Shown: piece after piece, positions 1 to 7,439 of the stretch | Position numbering within the stretch: position 1 is the stretch's first letter | Layout of the letters: each line of letters starts with the position of its first letter | From: Lacticaseibacillus sharpeae JCM 1186 = DSM 20505 | Lineage (GTDB): Bacteria; Bacillota; Bacilli; Lactobacillales; Lactobacillaceae | Assembly: GCF_001436225.1 (NCBI RefSeq) | Contig: NZ_AYYO01000019.1 | Coordinates: 1-43,723 of the forward strand | DNA length: 43,723 bases | Direction: 5' to 3' | Position numbers and translations under genes: made by a program | Notes under the pieces: model-generated | Databases searched by the model: none | Seen by the model: the letters and a program-made list of their open reading frames with translations, nothing else | Told to the model about the DNA's origin: nothing

Positions 1-146
1 CAAGTGGTTTTACAAATACGGTTCAACGCAAAAACAATGATAGCCAGTTTTGAGGGCGTAAGCTGCTATTTCTCTTAGTGAGCGAAGCGAGCTTAGAGAA
101 ATGCACAAACACGGCTCTGCCGCGTTTGTTCCTCAATTAAATAGAG
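1..146 (+). other. 23S-5S rRNA intergenic spacer
   Basis: This stretch lies directly upstream of the 5S gene and holds no coding sequence. It contains two stem-loops: CTCTTAG (72-78) pairs with a downstream CTTAGAG, and ACAAAC pairs with GTTTGT around 105-129. Such stems are typical of rRNA processing regions. The 23S gene itself is outside the window; calling this the 23S-5S spacer is an inference from the 5S gene that follows. Confidence 0.6.
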
Positions 147-263
147 TGTGGTGGCGATGGCAAGAAGGATACACCTGTTCCCATGCCGAACACAGAAGTT
201 AAGCTTCTTAACGCCGATAGTAGTTGGTGGGAAACTGCCTGCGAGGGTAGGAAGCTGCCACGC
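147..263 (+). rRNA. rrf: 5S ribosomal RNA
   Basis: The gene is about 117 nt. The 5' end TGTGGTGGCGAT pairs with the 3' end GCTGCCACGC. The conserved internal block CCCATGCCGAACACAGAAG is present at 181-199, as in Lactobacillaceae 5S. It is followed within 8 nt by tRNA-Asn, so it is the end of an rrn operon with a short tRNA tail. Confidence 0.96.
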
Positions 264-270
264 TCATTAT

Positions 271-343
271 TCCGGTTTAGCTCAGTTGGTAGAGCACCTG
301 ACTGTTAATCAGGTTGTCGTCGGTTCGAGTCCGACAACCGGAG
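271..343 (+). tRNA. tRNA-Asn (GTT)
   Basis: A full cloverleaf is visible. The acceptor TCCGGTT pairs with AACCGGA, the discriminator is G, the D-loop contains AGCTCAGTTGGTAGAGC, the anticodon loop is CTGTTAA with GTT at 304-306, and the T-arm contains GGTTCGAGTCC. The 3' CCA is not encoded; TTTTTTA follows directly, so the CCA must be added enzymatically. Confidence 0.97.
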
Positions 344-351
344 TTTTTTAT

Positions 352-441
352 GGAGAGTTGTCCGAGCGGCCGAAGGAGCATGGTTGGAAACCATGTATAC
401 GGGTTTTGCCTGTATCAAGGGTTCGAATCCCTTACTCTCCG
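352..441 (+). tRNA. tRNA-Ser (GGA)
   Basis: A class II tRNA of 90 nt. The acceptor GGAGAGT pairs with ACTCTCC, the anticodon GGA is at 386-388, and there is a long variable arm (TACGGGTTTTGCCTGTA). The T-arm is GGGTTCGAATCCC. No CCA is encoded. The last 22 nt (421-442) recur with one mismatch at 2741-2762. Confidence 0.97.
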
Positions 442-448
442 TAGTGAT

Positions 449-480
449 TAGGGCTAAACGTCATGTTTAGTCCTTTTTGT
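449..480 (+). terminator. rho-independent terminator of the rRNA/tRNA operon
   Basis: GGGCTAAAC pairs with GTTTAGTCC around a short loop, followed by TTTTTGT. It closes the rrn-tRNA transcription unit. Confidence 0.85.
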
Positions 481-637
481 TTATCTTCGTTTACGTTTTG
501 TATATCCTACTGAAGTCTGATTGACGCGGATTAGTTGATATTGCAAAATACAGGTATAGAGTAATGATGATCAGGTAGCCGCGGAGACGACGCATGATTT
601 CAGGTGGCTGCACGTTCCATCTAAATGGAGGGCAATT

Positions 638-1072
638 ATGAATTACGATACGTTCTTAATCACAAACAGTAATAAATTCCCGAGTGTGGCAATTGGTGGT
701 CTGCACAGTCAGATGCAGACGGCGCCAGAGGGTGCGCAAATCGCCGTGATGACTGCTAGTTATCGTGAGCCGATTGTTGCACTGCTGCTATCGTTCTTCC
801 TTGGCGTTTTTGGCTTCGACCGCTTCTATATTGGTGATGTCGGCCTAGGCGTTGGTAAACTAGCCGCAACGTTTCTGACGTTCGGGGTGGCGGGTTTCAT
901 TTGGTGGTTTATTGATCTTTTCCTGATTATGGGCGCAACCCGGCGGAAGAACTACGAAGAGGCCATGACTATTCTGAGCTATGCTGGGATGCAGCAGGGC
1001 AGTGCGGCTAACTACACGGATCAAGGAACTGATAACGACACTGGCGATGACAGTGATTTTGACGACTTCTAG
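638..1072 (+). CDS. TM2 domain membrane protein
   Basis: The 144-residue protein has a TM2 domain at about residues 46-105: two membrane helices joined by a short turn, with the family's [10 protein letters not shown] motif between them and a second helix rich in [10 protein letters not shown]. The N-terminal 45 residues are polar and the C-terminus is an acidic tail of Asp, Asn and Thr. The ribosome binding site GGAGGG lies 7 nt before the ATG. TM2 proteins are small membrane proteins of unknown biochemical function. The gene is monocistronic, with about 196 nt of non-coding DNA upstream (442-637) in which I see only a weak promoter candidate (TTGACG at about 521). It sits in the block bracketed by the tRNA-Ser repeat. 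Family assignment is firm; no role can be inferred. Confidence 0.88.
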   Translation: MNYDTFLITNSNKFPSVAIGGLHSQMQTAPEGAQIAVMTASYREPIVALLLSFFLGVFGFDRFYIGDVGLGVGKLAATFLTFGVAGFIWWFIDLFLIMGATRRKNYEEAMTILSYAGMQQGSAANYTDQGTDNDTGDDSDFDDF

Positions 1073-1116
1073 GCCTAAATACGCGCGTAACCACACAACA
1101 CCGGTGCGGGCGATAT

Positions 1117-1144
1117 TTGCCTAGAGCGGCGTCTGTGCTATAAT
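1117..1144 (+). promoter_or_regulatory. promoter of the DUF2187 gene
   Basis: TTGCCT at 1117-1122 and TATAAT at 1139-1144 are separated by 16 nt. They lie about 50 nt before the start codon of the small gene at 1193. Confidence 0.65.
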
Positions 1145-1192
1145 TGATAGGCATTATACGCGGGCGTGACCCGTACACAAGGAGGCAGTATT

Positions 1193-1444
1193 ATGGACAC
1201 ACAGGAAATTGCTCTTGGCGATAAGGTGACTGTTAAAAAGAATGCCGATGTTCCCCTGACATTTAAGGGAACCGTCGAGAAAATTTACGTCAACTCTGCC
1301 CTGCTGACAATCGACGACTTCGATAGTGAAGATGCGGTTGTTGTTGATGACCTGAAGAATAAAACCGTGGTTAACTTCAAGCACATTCGTAAAGGCGGCA
1401 AGCCAGTTACCGCACCCAAGCCTGAAGAAGACGAAAAAAAGTAA
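1193..1444 (+). CDS. DUF2187 family small protein
   Basis: The product is 83 residues. I chose the ATG at 1193 because AAGGAGG ends 5-6 nt before it; an in-frame upstream start at 1166 has no such site. The sequence opens with a short beta-rich, KOW-like region (GDKVTVKK, FKGTVEKIYVNSALLTI) and ends in a charged Lys/Glu/Pro tail. This fits the DUF2187 family (Bacillus YkvS type), whose function is unknown. It has its own promoter and a strong terminator immediately downstream, so it is a single-gene unit. Confidence 0.8.
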   Translation: MDTQEIALGDKVTVKKNADVPLTFKGTVEKIYVNSALLTIDDFDSEDAVVVDDLKNKTVVNFKHIRKGGKPVTAPKPEEDEKK

Positions 1445-1447
1445 ACT

Positions 1448-1484
1448 AAAAGCCCTCCTGAATGAAATCAGGAAGGCTTTTTTA
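1448..1484. terminator. bidirectional terminator
   Basis: AAAGCC and TCCTGA pair with TCAGGA and GGCTTT, giving a long stem flanked by A-rich and T-rich tracts. It can end both the DUF2187 transcript and the convergent ltrA-like transcript, which stops at 1489. Confidence 0.85.
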
Positions 1485-1488
1485 GTCC

Positions 1489-2598
1489 CTACATTTCGTA
1501 GTCGTTGTTCGCCGGATCGTTCAGGACGAACTGCCAGAGGAACAGGTCATCGGCGATGAGGTACGCGCACAGGCCGGCCAAGAACAGTGGGCCAATGGCG
1601 ACGGTGACCATGCCGTACAGGGTGAACAGCGCAAACGAGAAGATGAAGTAAAACGCGCGCTTAGGCCGCCACGTGACGGTGCTGCGCCGATATAGCGCGA
1701 GGTAGATGCCGAGAGTGGCCGTGTAGATAAACAGGAGCACAAGCGTCCAGGCGGCGAAGTTCCACGGCAGGATGCGGCCGGCGATGAACAGGCGCGCAAC
1801 ACTCGACATGAGCAAAATGGCAGTCACGAGCGGGAAGTGAACCAGCAACGCGTAGATGGATGACTTGGTGGTTTGCTGGTTAATCCCTGAGGCCACAATC
1901 AGCAGGTAGCTCAGCAGCAATAAAACGGTGCTGCCGAAGAACAGGATTGATTGAATATCGATGTGGTTCAGACTGTCGGTCACCTGGAGCGTTGCCCGGG
2001 CGCAGATGAACAGGGTGAAGATGGTGAGGCGGTTGCTAATGTTCAGGAAATGGGACTGTTGCGTCAGTTTTTTCCGCAACACCAGGGGTCCCAGTGCCGT
2101 GGCGCCAGTCGCAATGGCGAAAATGACGTTCCCGGCAACCGATGTGCCCGCCGCAAGCGACAGCAGGGCGATGGCACTGCCAATCAGCAGGTTAATGGCC
2201 AGGATCTCGGCGAGGGGCTCGTGCTCGTGCCAGGCCAATAGGTACTGGCAGCCAACGCTCAGCAGCAGGATGGCCGCGAACAGTTTGCTGGTGCTCGTCA
2301 GGTCGTCCCCAATTAGGCTGAACGTCGACGACAAATAGATGGTGAGGAATAAGTTCAGGGTAAGGAACAAATTGTCGACGACGGGTCGCTCGCGGTAACG
2401 ACTGCTGTAGATGACTTGGTGCGTCCAGATTAACCAGAAGAAGGCCAGGACGACGATGTATTTAACGAAACTAAGCCACACGATTTCGCCAAAGTCGGGG
2501 AAAACCATGGCTCTGGTAATATGGCTGAGCACGAAGGTGAAGAGTACGTCGTAGAACAACTCCGGGACCTTCGCGGCAGTGGTTGGTATTCTCGGCAC
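1489..2598 (-). CDS. ltrA: Low-temperature-requirement A (LtrA) family membrane protein
   Basis: The product is 369 residues from the GTG at 2596-2598, preceded by AAAGGAGG at the right spacing. An in-frame ATG 42 nt upstream has no ribosome binding site. The protein begins with the family's ELFYDVLF-type motif (KVPELFYDVLFTF) and contains about ten hydrophobic helices over its whole length, as expected for LtrA (PF06772). LtrA was named from a Listeria mutant unable to grow in the cold; its transport or enzymatic activity is not established. The gene is convergent with the DUF2187 gene and is the last gene inside the tRNA-Ser-bracketed block. The gene symbol is a family-level call. Confidence 0.82.
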   Translation of the reverse strand: MPRIPTTAAKVPELFYDVLFTFVLSHITRAMVFPDFGEIVWLSFVKYIVVLAFFWLIWTHQVIYSSRYRERPVVDNLFLTLNLFLTIYLSSTFSLIGDDLTSTSKLFAAILLLSVGCQYLLAWHEHEPLAEILAINLLIGSAIALLSLAAGTSVAGNVIFAIATGATALGPLVLRKKLTQQSHFLNISNRLTIFTLFICARATLQVTDSLNHIDIQSILFFGSTVLLLLSYLLIVASGINQQTTKSSIYALLVHFPLVTAILLMSSVARLFIAGRILPWNFAAWTLVLLFIYTATLGIYLALYRRSTVTWRPKRAFYFIFSFALFTLYGMVTVAIGPLFLAGLCAYLIADDLFLWQFVLNDPANNDYEM

Positions 2599-2706
2599 GA
2601 TTTTCCTCCTTTCCGTTTTGACGCGCAAAACGAAACTCAATTGGTTACTATTCTAACGGTTTTTAGCCTCGTGAACAAATTTTCAGTGCGGTTTTCAGGA
2701 ACAGTG

Positions 2707-2712
2707 TATAAT
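2707..2712 (+). promoter_or_regulatory. -10 element upstream of the phosphoglycerate mutase gene
   Basis: A perfect TATAAT is preceded by GTG. No convincing -35 is visible at 16-18 nt. Transcription would start near 2719, placing the tRNA-like hairpin at 2732-2760 in the 5' leader. Confidence 0.55.
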
Positions 2713-2731
2713 AATAGCTGGATTCAAAGGT

Positions 2732-2762
2732 GGAGTAGGGGTTCGAAGCCCTTACTCTCCGT
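2732..2762 (+). repeat. tRNA-Ser 3'-end fragment (duplicate of 421-442)
   Basis: Positions 2741-2762 repeat the T-loop, T-stem 3' side, acceptor 3' side and discriminator of tRNA-Ser at 421-442 with a single mismatch (G for A at the eighth base). The 5' half of a tRNA is absent. The upstream GGAGTAGGG (2732-2740) can pair back with CCCTTACTC, forming a tRNA-like minihelix. It could be one end of an old integration event that used tRNA-Ser, or the remains of a second tRNA-Ser gene. Confidence 0.8.
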
Positions 2763-2788
2763 GTTAAGGTAAGTGAAAGGAAGCAACC

Positions 2789-3469
2789 ATGGCCAAACTA
2801 GTTTTGATTCGCCACGGCGAAAGTACCGCGAATTACGATAATACATACACCGGCTGGTCTGACGTGCCGCTGACCGGTAACGGCCGCGTGCAGGCAACGC
2901 TTGCGGGTGAGCGGCTGGCCCGCGAACACATCGCCTTCAGCCAGGTGCACACGTCCATGCTGCGCCGGGCCATCATGACCGCGTACATCGTGCAGGACGC
3001 CATTGACCAGGCATACGTGCCAATCACTAAGAGCTGGCGGCTGAACGAGCGGCATTATGGCGCACTGCGGGGGCTGAATAAGGACGTGACCCGTGAGCTG
3101 TTCGGCCCCAAACAGGTTGCCCAGTGGCGGCGGAGCTACACTGCGGTGCCCCCACGATTAGCGGTGCCGGATTTGGAAAGCAAGTATCGTGCGTGGCCCG
3201 CAAGCATCGTGCCTGCCGGGGAGAGCCTGGCGGATGCGCAGAAACGGCTACTACCATACTGGGCGGATCAGATTGCCCCCCGTTTGTTGCGGGGTGAAAA
3301 TCAGCTCGTCGTGGCACACGGTTCCACGCTGCGGGCGCTCATCAAGTACTTAGAGCAGATTGCGGATGCGGATATTGACGGCGTCGAGGTCGGTAATGCT
3401 GAGCCCATCGTCTATGATTTGGACCGGCATTTACACATTATCAGTAAGAACATTCTGCACGTTAATTAA
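2789..3469 (+). CDS. gpmA: 2,3-bisphosphoglycerate-dependent phosphoglycerate mutase family protein
   Basis: The 226-residue cytosolic protein interconverts 3- and 2-phosphoglycerate if it is a true GpmA. The phosphohistidine motif RHGES is at about residues 8-12. The family segments [23 protein letters not shown] and WRRSY follow, and the second catalytic His is in [15 protein letters not shown]. The length matches bacterial GpmA (about 228). The ATG is preceded by GTGAAAGGAAGC. Several positions differ from the usual glycolytic enzyme (for instance HGSTLRAL where HGNSLRAL is usual, and a divergent central loop), so it may be a second paralogue rather than the main glycolytic mutase. It stands alone downstream of the tRNA-Ser fragment. 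Confidence 0.85.
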   Translation: MAKLVLIRHGESTANYDNTYTGWSDVPLTGNGRVQATLAGERLAREHIAFSQVHTSMLRRAIMTAYIVQDAIDQAYVPITKSWRLNERHYGALRGLNKDVTRELFGPKQVAQWRRSYTAVPPRLAVPDLESKYRAWPASIVPAGESLADAQKRLLPYWADQIAPRLLRGENQLVVAHGSTLRALIKYLEQIADADIDGVEVGNAEPIVYDLDRHLHIISKNILHVN

Positions 3470-3514
3470 CGCGCGCAGTGGAGTTGCCCGGCAGTCTGGG
3501 TGGGAAGAGTGAGT

Positions 3515-4663
3515 ATGGATTGGACGAACGCAGCATTTCTGTTTACGGTCATCACGAACGTCGCTGTATTTTTCGGCGGCATCTCGTTTGTCGACTGGAT
3601 CTGGGCGAATAAGGCACATAATTCGTTCTTCAAGCAGCATGGTGATCAAATCGAAATGGCGTTAGGCTTACTCTTTCAGGTCTATCTGTTGTGGTACTAC
3701 CTGATTAATCACCATTACAACTCTGCCGCTTTGGGGAGCCACTGGCCCGCGCTGAACTTGATGCTGGCCGTTTCGTATATCTTTGATTTGCTAGTGGCCA
3801 GTAAGTGGCAGTTCGCCCTTAGTGCCGGCGTGACGGTTATCTATGCCGTGGCCTTTGCGGAACACTTCAACTTGCTCGCAGTGGTGCTCCTGGCCATTGT
3901 GATTGCCTGTCAATGGGTGCTGTCCACTCGCGGCTGGCTGTTCTGGAAGAATCGGACCAAGATTTACCTCGTGTTTGGGGTATACGGGGCCGCTGCGTTT
4001 GGCAGTTATGCGTTGCTCACGACGGTGCCGACTGCCGCCGGCTTTTGGTTGCGCCAGCTCCTGGCGTTTGCAATCCTGGCCGTTTGCAGTTATGAATATT
4101 TCCGCACGCTACTAATGCGGCAGGTGCAAACTGAATATGAAATAGAAGCGGGGGCCACTGACGGGCTCACCGGCATTAATAATTTTGGCACCTTCAACGC
4201 GGACATGCAGCGCAATTACCAGCAGTTTCGGACGGACGGCGCGCAGTTCGCCATCTATGAACTCGATGTCGACTGGTTCAAACGGGTGAATGACCTGCAC
4301 GGCCATATCCTGGGCAACGAGGTATTGAAGCAAGTAGGCCAAGCACTAGCGACATTCGCGCAGGAGCAGCCCGCTGCGACCGCCTACCGTCTGGGTGGCG
4401 AAGAGTTCTGCCTTGTCGTTTACAACGCACAGCAGGACGCTGACGGCCACTGGCGGGTGGCGACAGCGCTCAAGCAGTGTTTGGACGGGTTAACCTTTAC
4501 CGATGACGGCACGCAGTTTGGTGTAACGGTATCGCTCGGGCAGGCGGAAGTCCGTCCGGATGATCTGAACTACCTGGATGTGTACAAACGCGCTGACAGG
4601 TCGTTGTACGAGGCTAAACGCGCCGGGCGGAATCGCATCAACATTGATGGCGTGATGAAGTAG
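3515..4663 (+). CDS. Membrane-bound GGDEF domain protein (putative diguanylate cyclase)
   Basis: From the ATG at 3515 the protein is 382 residues. A GTG 15 nt upstream is also possible, but the GGGAAGAG stretch sits better for the ATG. The N-terminal half has about six to seven hydrophobic helices, followed by a GGDEF domain from about residue 215. The metal/substrate motif is LDVDWFKRVND and the active-site loop is GGEEF, a functional variant. The usual allosteric I-site RxxD five residues before the loop is absent (PAATAYRL instead). If active, it would make cyclic di-GMP from two GTP at the membrane and lack product inhibition. No EAL or PilZ gene is in the window. The gene is 45 nt after gpmA and may be cotranscribed with it. 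Confidence 0.85.
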   Translation: MDWTNAAFLFTVITNVAVFFGGISFVDWIWANKAHNSFFKQHGDQIEMALGLLFQVYLLWYYLINHHYNSAALGSHWPALNLMLAVSYIFDLLVASKWQFALSAGVTVIYAVAFAEHFNLLAVVLLAIVIACQWVLSTRGWLFWKNRTKIYLVFGVYGAAAFGSYALLTTVPTAAGFWLRQLLAFAILAVCSYEYFRTLLMRQVQTEYEIEAGATDGLTGINNFGTFNADMQRNYQQFRTDGAQFAIYELDVDWFKRVNDLHGHILGNEVLKQVGQALATFAQEQPAATAYRLGGEEFCLVVYNAQQDADGHWRVATALKQCLDGLTFTDDGTQFGVTVSLGQAEVRPDDLNYLDVYKRADRSLYEAKRAGRNRINIDGVMK

Positions 4664-4671
4664 CACAATTC

Positions 4672-4712
4672 AAAAATGCGGCGTCAACCCTGGGGTTGGC
4701 GCCGCATTTTTA
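4672..4712. terminator. bidirectional terminator
   Basis: ATGCGGCG and CAACCC pair with GGGTTG and CGCCGCAT, with A5 on the left and T5 on the right. It serves the GGDEF gene and the convergent purine permease. Confidence 0.9.
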
Positions 4713-4719
4713 TGTTGAT

Positions 4720-6033
4720 TTATTTGTAATTGAGAATCCACATGAACCCGATGAACACGAAGAAGAGCAGGTACATGATTGGTGACACTTCCTTGCCGCG
4801 CTTGGCCGCAATCATCGTCATTGGGTACATGATGAACCCGAGTGCAATCCCGTCAGAGATACTGTACGTGAGGGGCATGCCCAGCACGATGAGGAATGAT
4901 GGAATGGCGATTTCGAGCTTGTCCCAGCTGATGTTCTTCAAGTTAGCAGCCATGAGCACCCCAACGATAATCAGTGCTGGTGCCGTTACTTGCGTGGTCA
5001 CAACGGCCAACAGTGGTGAGAAAAACAATCCGAGCAGGAAGAATACCCCGGTGGTGACGGCGGTCAGACCGGTCCGACCACCAACTGCGATCCCCGCGGA
5101 AGATTCCACGAAGGCGCCAACTGGTGAGGTCCCAAGCAGCGAACCGGCAAGCATCGCGGTGGAGTCAGAGGCCAGGGCCTTACCAACGCGCGGCATCTTG
5201 TTGTCCTTCATGAAGCCTGCCTGGGTTGCCAGACCGACAAGTGTGCCGGCGGTGTCGAAGAAGGTGACGAGCAGGAACGTGAGAACCACCACCCACATCT
5301 GGATGGAGTTGATGTCGCCGATGTGCTTAACAGCGGCGAAGAACGTTGGCTTAAGGCTTGGTGCGGCGGAGATGATGGCGCTTGGTGCGTGAATCAGGCC
5401 GGTTACGAGACCGAGCAGCGTCGTGAGCACCATCCCGATGAAAATCCCCCCGGGAACGCGGCGAACCATCAGCAGTGCCGTGACGACCAGTCCGAAGATG
5501 GTTAGCCAGGTGGTACCAACGCTGAGTGAACCGAGACCGACCAGCGTGGACTTGTTTGCCACGATGATTCCCCCGTCACTCAAGCCGAGGAAGGCGATGA
5601 ACAGCCCAATCCCCCCGGAGATGGCGTACTTCAGGTCGGACGGAATGGCGTCGATAATCATTTCGCGCAGTTTGAAAATCGTGATGAGAATGAAGATCAA
5701 AGAGGCAACGAACACACCGGCAAGGGCTGTCTGCCACGGAATCTTCATCCCGATGCAGACGGAGTAAGCGAAGAACGCGTTAATCCCGAGTGCTGGTGCG
5801 GTCGCGATTGGGTAACGGGCCAGAATCCCCATGAGGAAACAGCCCAGTGCGCTCGCCAATGCGGTAGCGGTGAAGACCGCACCCTTATCCATCCCTGAAG
5901 CCCCCAGTACGGATGGATTGACGAACAAGATGTATGCCATGGAGATGAAAGTGGTGAACCCGGCGAGGATTTCCCGACGCACGGTTGTGTTCAGCTTTTC
6001 AACTTCGAAATAGGCAAGAAACTTCTCTTTCAT
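4720..6033 (-). CDS. pbuG: NCS2/AzgA-type purine permease (hypoxanthine/guanine)
   Basis: The 437-residue integral membrane protein matches the AzgA/PbuG branch of the NCS2 family, which imports hypoxanthine, guanine or adenine with protons. Family features include the N-terminal REILAGFTTFISMAYILFVNP segment, ATALASALGCFLMG, and TVVG-type conserved loops such as FFDTAGTLVGLA in the second half. It has 12-14 helices. The start ATG at 6031-6033 follows AGGAGGC. Upstream are a good promoter and three PurR-box-like sequences, which support a purine substrate independently of the protein. Exact substrate preference between PbuG and PbuO types cannot be decided from sequence. Confidence 0.88.
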   Translation of the reverse strand: MKEKFLAYFEVEKLNTTVRREILAGFTTFISMAYILFVNPSVLGASGMDKGAVFTATALASALGCFLMGILARYPIATAPALGINAFFAYSVCIGMKIPWQTALAGVFVASLIFILITIFKLREMIIDAIPSDLKYAISGGIGLFIAFLGLSDGGIIVANKSTLVGLGSLSVGTTWLTIFGLVVTALLMVRRVPGGIFIGMVLTTLLGLVTGLIHAPSAIISAAPSLKPTFFAAVKHIGDINSIQMWVVVLTFLLVTFFDTAGTLVGLATQAGFMKDNKMPRVGKALASDSTAMLAGSLLGTSPVGAFVESSAGIAVGGRTGLTAVTTGVFFLLGLFFSPLLAVVTTQVTAPALIIVGVLMAANLKNISWDKLEIAIPSFLIVLGMPLTYSISDGIALGFIMYPMTMIAAKRGKEVSPIMYLLFFVFIGFMWILNYK

Positions 6034-6051
6034 AAAAAATGCCTCCTAAAA

Positions 6052-6081
6052 ATACGAACGTTCGGCGATTTGCCCGCCGAA
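6052..6081 (-). promoter_or_regulatory. PurR-box-like palindrome and 5'-leader hairpin of the purine permease
   Basis: CGAACGTTCG at 6055-6064 is a perfect palindrome containing the CGAAC core of Firmicute PurR boxes. It partly overlaps a stem formed by TTCGGCG and CGCCGAA (6061-6081) in the 5' leader, just upstream of the ribosome binding site. Confidence 0.5.
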
Positions 6082-6093
6082 ACAACAGGAATA

Positions 6094-6122
6094 ATATTAC
6101 AATAAATCCGAATGTAAGTAAA
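6094..6122 (-). promoter_or_regulatory. promoter of the purine permease gene
   Basis: On the minus strand TTTACT (6122-6117) and TAATAT (6099-6094) are 17 nt apart. Transcription would start near 6087, about 55 nt before the start codon. Confidence 0.65.
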
Positions 6123-6143
6123 CAACGAATTTCAGACAACGTG

Positions 6144-6201
6144 AAAACACGAACATTATTTTGTGTCTCTACGTAGCGTTGCCTAAAATCGTTCGTGTTT
6201 T
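6144..6201 (-). promoter_or_regulatory. pair of inverted PurR boxes
   Basis: AAAACACGAACATTATT (6144-6160) and the inverted AAAATCGTTCGTGTTTT (6185-6201) both carry the CGAAC core with A/T-rich flanks seen in Bacillus and Lactococcus PurBoxes. They lie upstream of the purine permease promoter, 36 nt apart between cores, wider than in the Bacillus pur operon. PurR in Firmicutes responds to PRPP, so the gene is likely under purine-dependent control. Whether PurR represses or activates here cannot be told. Confidence 0.72.
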
Positions 6202-6258
6202 CGATATGGATGAAAACGCAAGAACACTGAAATAATTTATGAAAATAGGCCCAAAACG

Positions 6259-6294
6259 CAAAAACGTCCCCAGCATAACTTGCGTGCTGGGGAC
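6259..6294 (-). terminator. terminator of the araT operon
   Basis: On the minus strand GTCCCCAGCA pairs with TGCTGGGGAC and is followed by GTTTTTG. It ends the three-gene operon whose last gene stops at 6354. Confidence 0.88.
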
Positions 6295-6353
6295 GATAAA
6301 TCTTTTGCTTAATCTGGCTGCGTGCTGGTTGCCGCGATGGGTCGCGCCAACGT

Positions 6354-7406
6354 TTAGTCTGGTAATTTTAAATCTTCTGGGTGCACGAGGTGGAGCTGGC
6401 GCACGAAGATGAAGTTCAGCAGCCCGGCGAGTACGACCGGAACGATAACGAAGGCAATAAGTACGCGGACACCAACCATGGCGCCGGTAGATTCTTGCCA
6501 GGCAGTGAGGGGCCCAATCAATCCGGAGAAACCGAAGCCGGCGGAGAAGGGGGTCCCGTTGAGATTGAGGGCTGCGGCAGTGGCGCCAGTGATGGCCGCA
6601 CCGATGATGACGGGGATGAACAGTTGCGGTTTCCGCAGCATATTCGCCATCTGGATCTTAGGTGAGCCGAGGAAGTGCGCCAGGGTGCCACCAAGTGGGT
6701 TCACGGACGCGCCCATCCAGGCGAGGGTGAAGCTGGCGACCACGATGCCGGCGTTGGCGGCCCCGGAACCAACGCCAGAAAGCGTGATGGCAGTGGCGAT
6801 GCCGACGGTGGACAGGGGACTCAAAATCAAAATGGCGAAGAGCACGGCCAGCGCCACGCCCATCAGAATTGGGGTGAGGTGCGTGGCCGCAGCGACCACG
6901 TCCCCGACTGCTGTCTGCACGGCAACCATGGGCTTCAAGGTGAGCAGCCCAATCCCGCCGCCGATGAGGAGCACCAGTGTGGGCTCCAGCACGATTTTGA
7001 GCTGGCCCAGGTGATCTTTAAGCACGAGCACGATGCCGGTGGTGATGAACAGCGTCAGCATGATGTTCAAGATTGAACCGGTGCCGGCGAGGGCGTAACC
7101 GGCGTTCTTCGGTAACGTAACGATTGCGCCGGAACTGACGAAGCTGGCCAGGGCGATGCAGGCGGTGTCCATGATTTGCAGCTTCAGCATGTGGCCAACC
7201 ACGACGGCGGCAACGGCGGCGAGCAGACTCTGCACGACCGTGACCATCATTGTGATTTCGCTGACGACCGGACCAGCAGGGAACAGTTTGAGCAACTGGC
7301 TGGTCAGGGCAGCCGGAATCAAGGTGATGACAATCCCGAGGCTGGAGCCGTTCAGGATATTGAGCGTATATTCTTTGAGCGTGAGACGATTAGCTGTGGC
7401 GTACAT
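6354..7406 (-). CDS. PTS_EIIC_2-type membrane protein (probable transporter)
   Basis: The 350-residue protein is almost entirely hydrophobic, with roughly ten helices. It resembles the PF13303 group annotated as 'PTS EIIC-like': an N-terminal NGSSLGIVITLIP segment, glycine-rich pairs of helices, and NPLGGTLAHFLGSPKI in the centre. The family has no demonstrated phosphotransfer function, and no IIA or IIB gene is adjacent. It is the last gene of the leader-araT-hicD operon, 33 nt after the dehydrogenase, with AAGGAGT before its ATG. From context it may carry a 2-hydroxy or 2-oxo acid or an aromatic compound, but that is inference. Confidence 0.75.
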   Translation of the reverse strand: MYATANRLTLKEYTLNILNGSSLGIVITLIPAALTSQLLKLFPAGPVVSEITMMVTVVQSLLAAVAAVVVGHMLKLQIMDTACIALASFVSSGAIVTLPKNAGYALAGTGSILNIMLTLFITTGIVLVLKDHLGQLKIVLEPTLVLLIGGGIGLLTLKPMVAVQTAVGDVVAAATHLTPILMGVALAVLFAILILSPLSTVGIATAITLSGVGSGAANAGIVVASFTLAWMGASVNPLGGTLAHFLGSPKIQMANMLRKPQLFIPVIIGAAITGATAAALNLNGTPFSAGFGFSGLIGPLTAWQESTGAMVGVRVLIAFVIVPVVLAGLLNFIFVRQLHLVHPEDLKLPD

Positions 7407-7439
7407 TTTTTACTCCTTATTAAGCGAAAATTCGGTGCA

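Noticed and set aside
148-444. 98-residue open frame over the RNA genes
   Set aside because: It lies entirely on 5S rRNA, tRNA-Asn and tRNA-Ser and has no ribosome binding site.
442-2740. Complete mobile element between the tRNA-Ser repeats
   Set aside because: No integrase, transposase or replication gene is present; at most it is a remnant.
2798-3317. Minus-strand frames over gpmA
   Set aside because: They are shadows of a conserved gene in a GC-rich background.
6034-6350. Purine riboswitch upstream of the permease
   Set aside because: No three-way junction with the conserved purine-aptamer loops is visible; PurR boxes are present instead.
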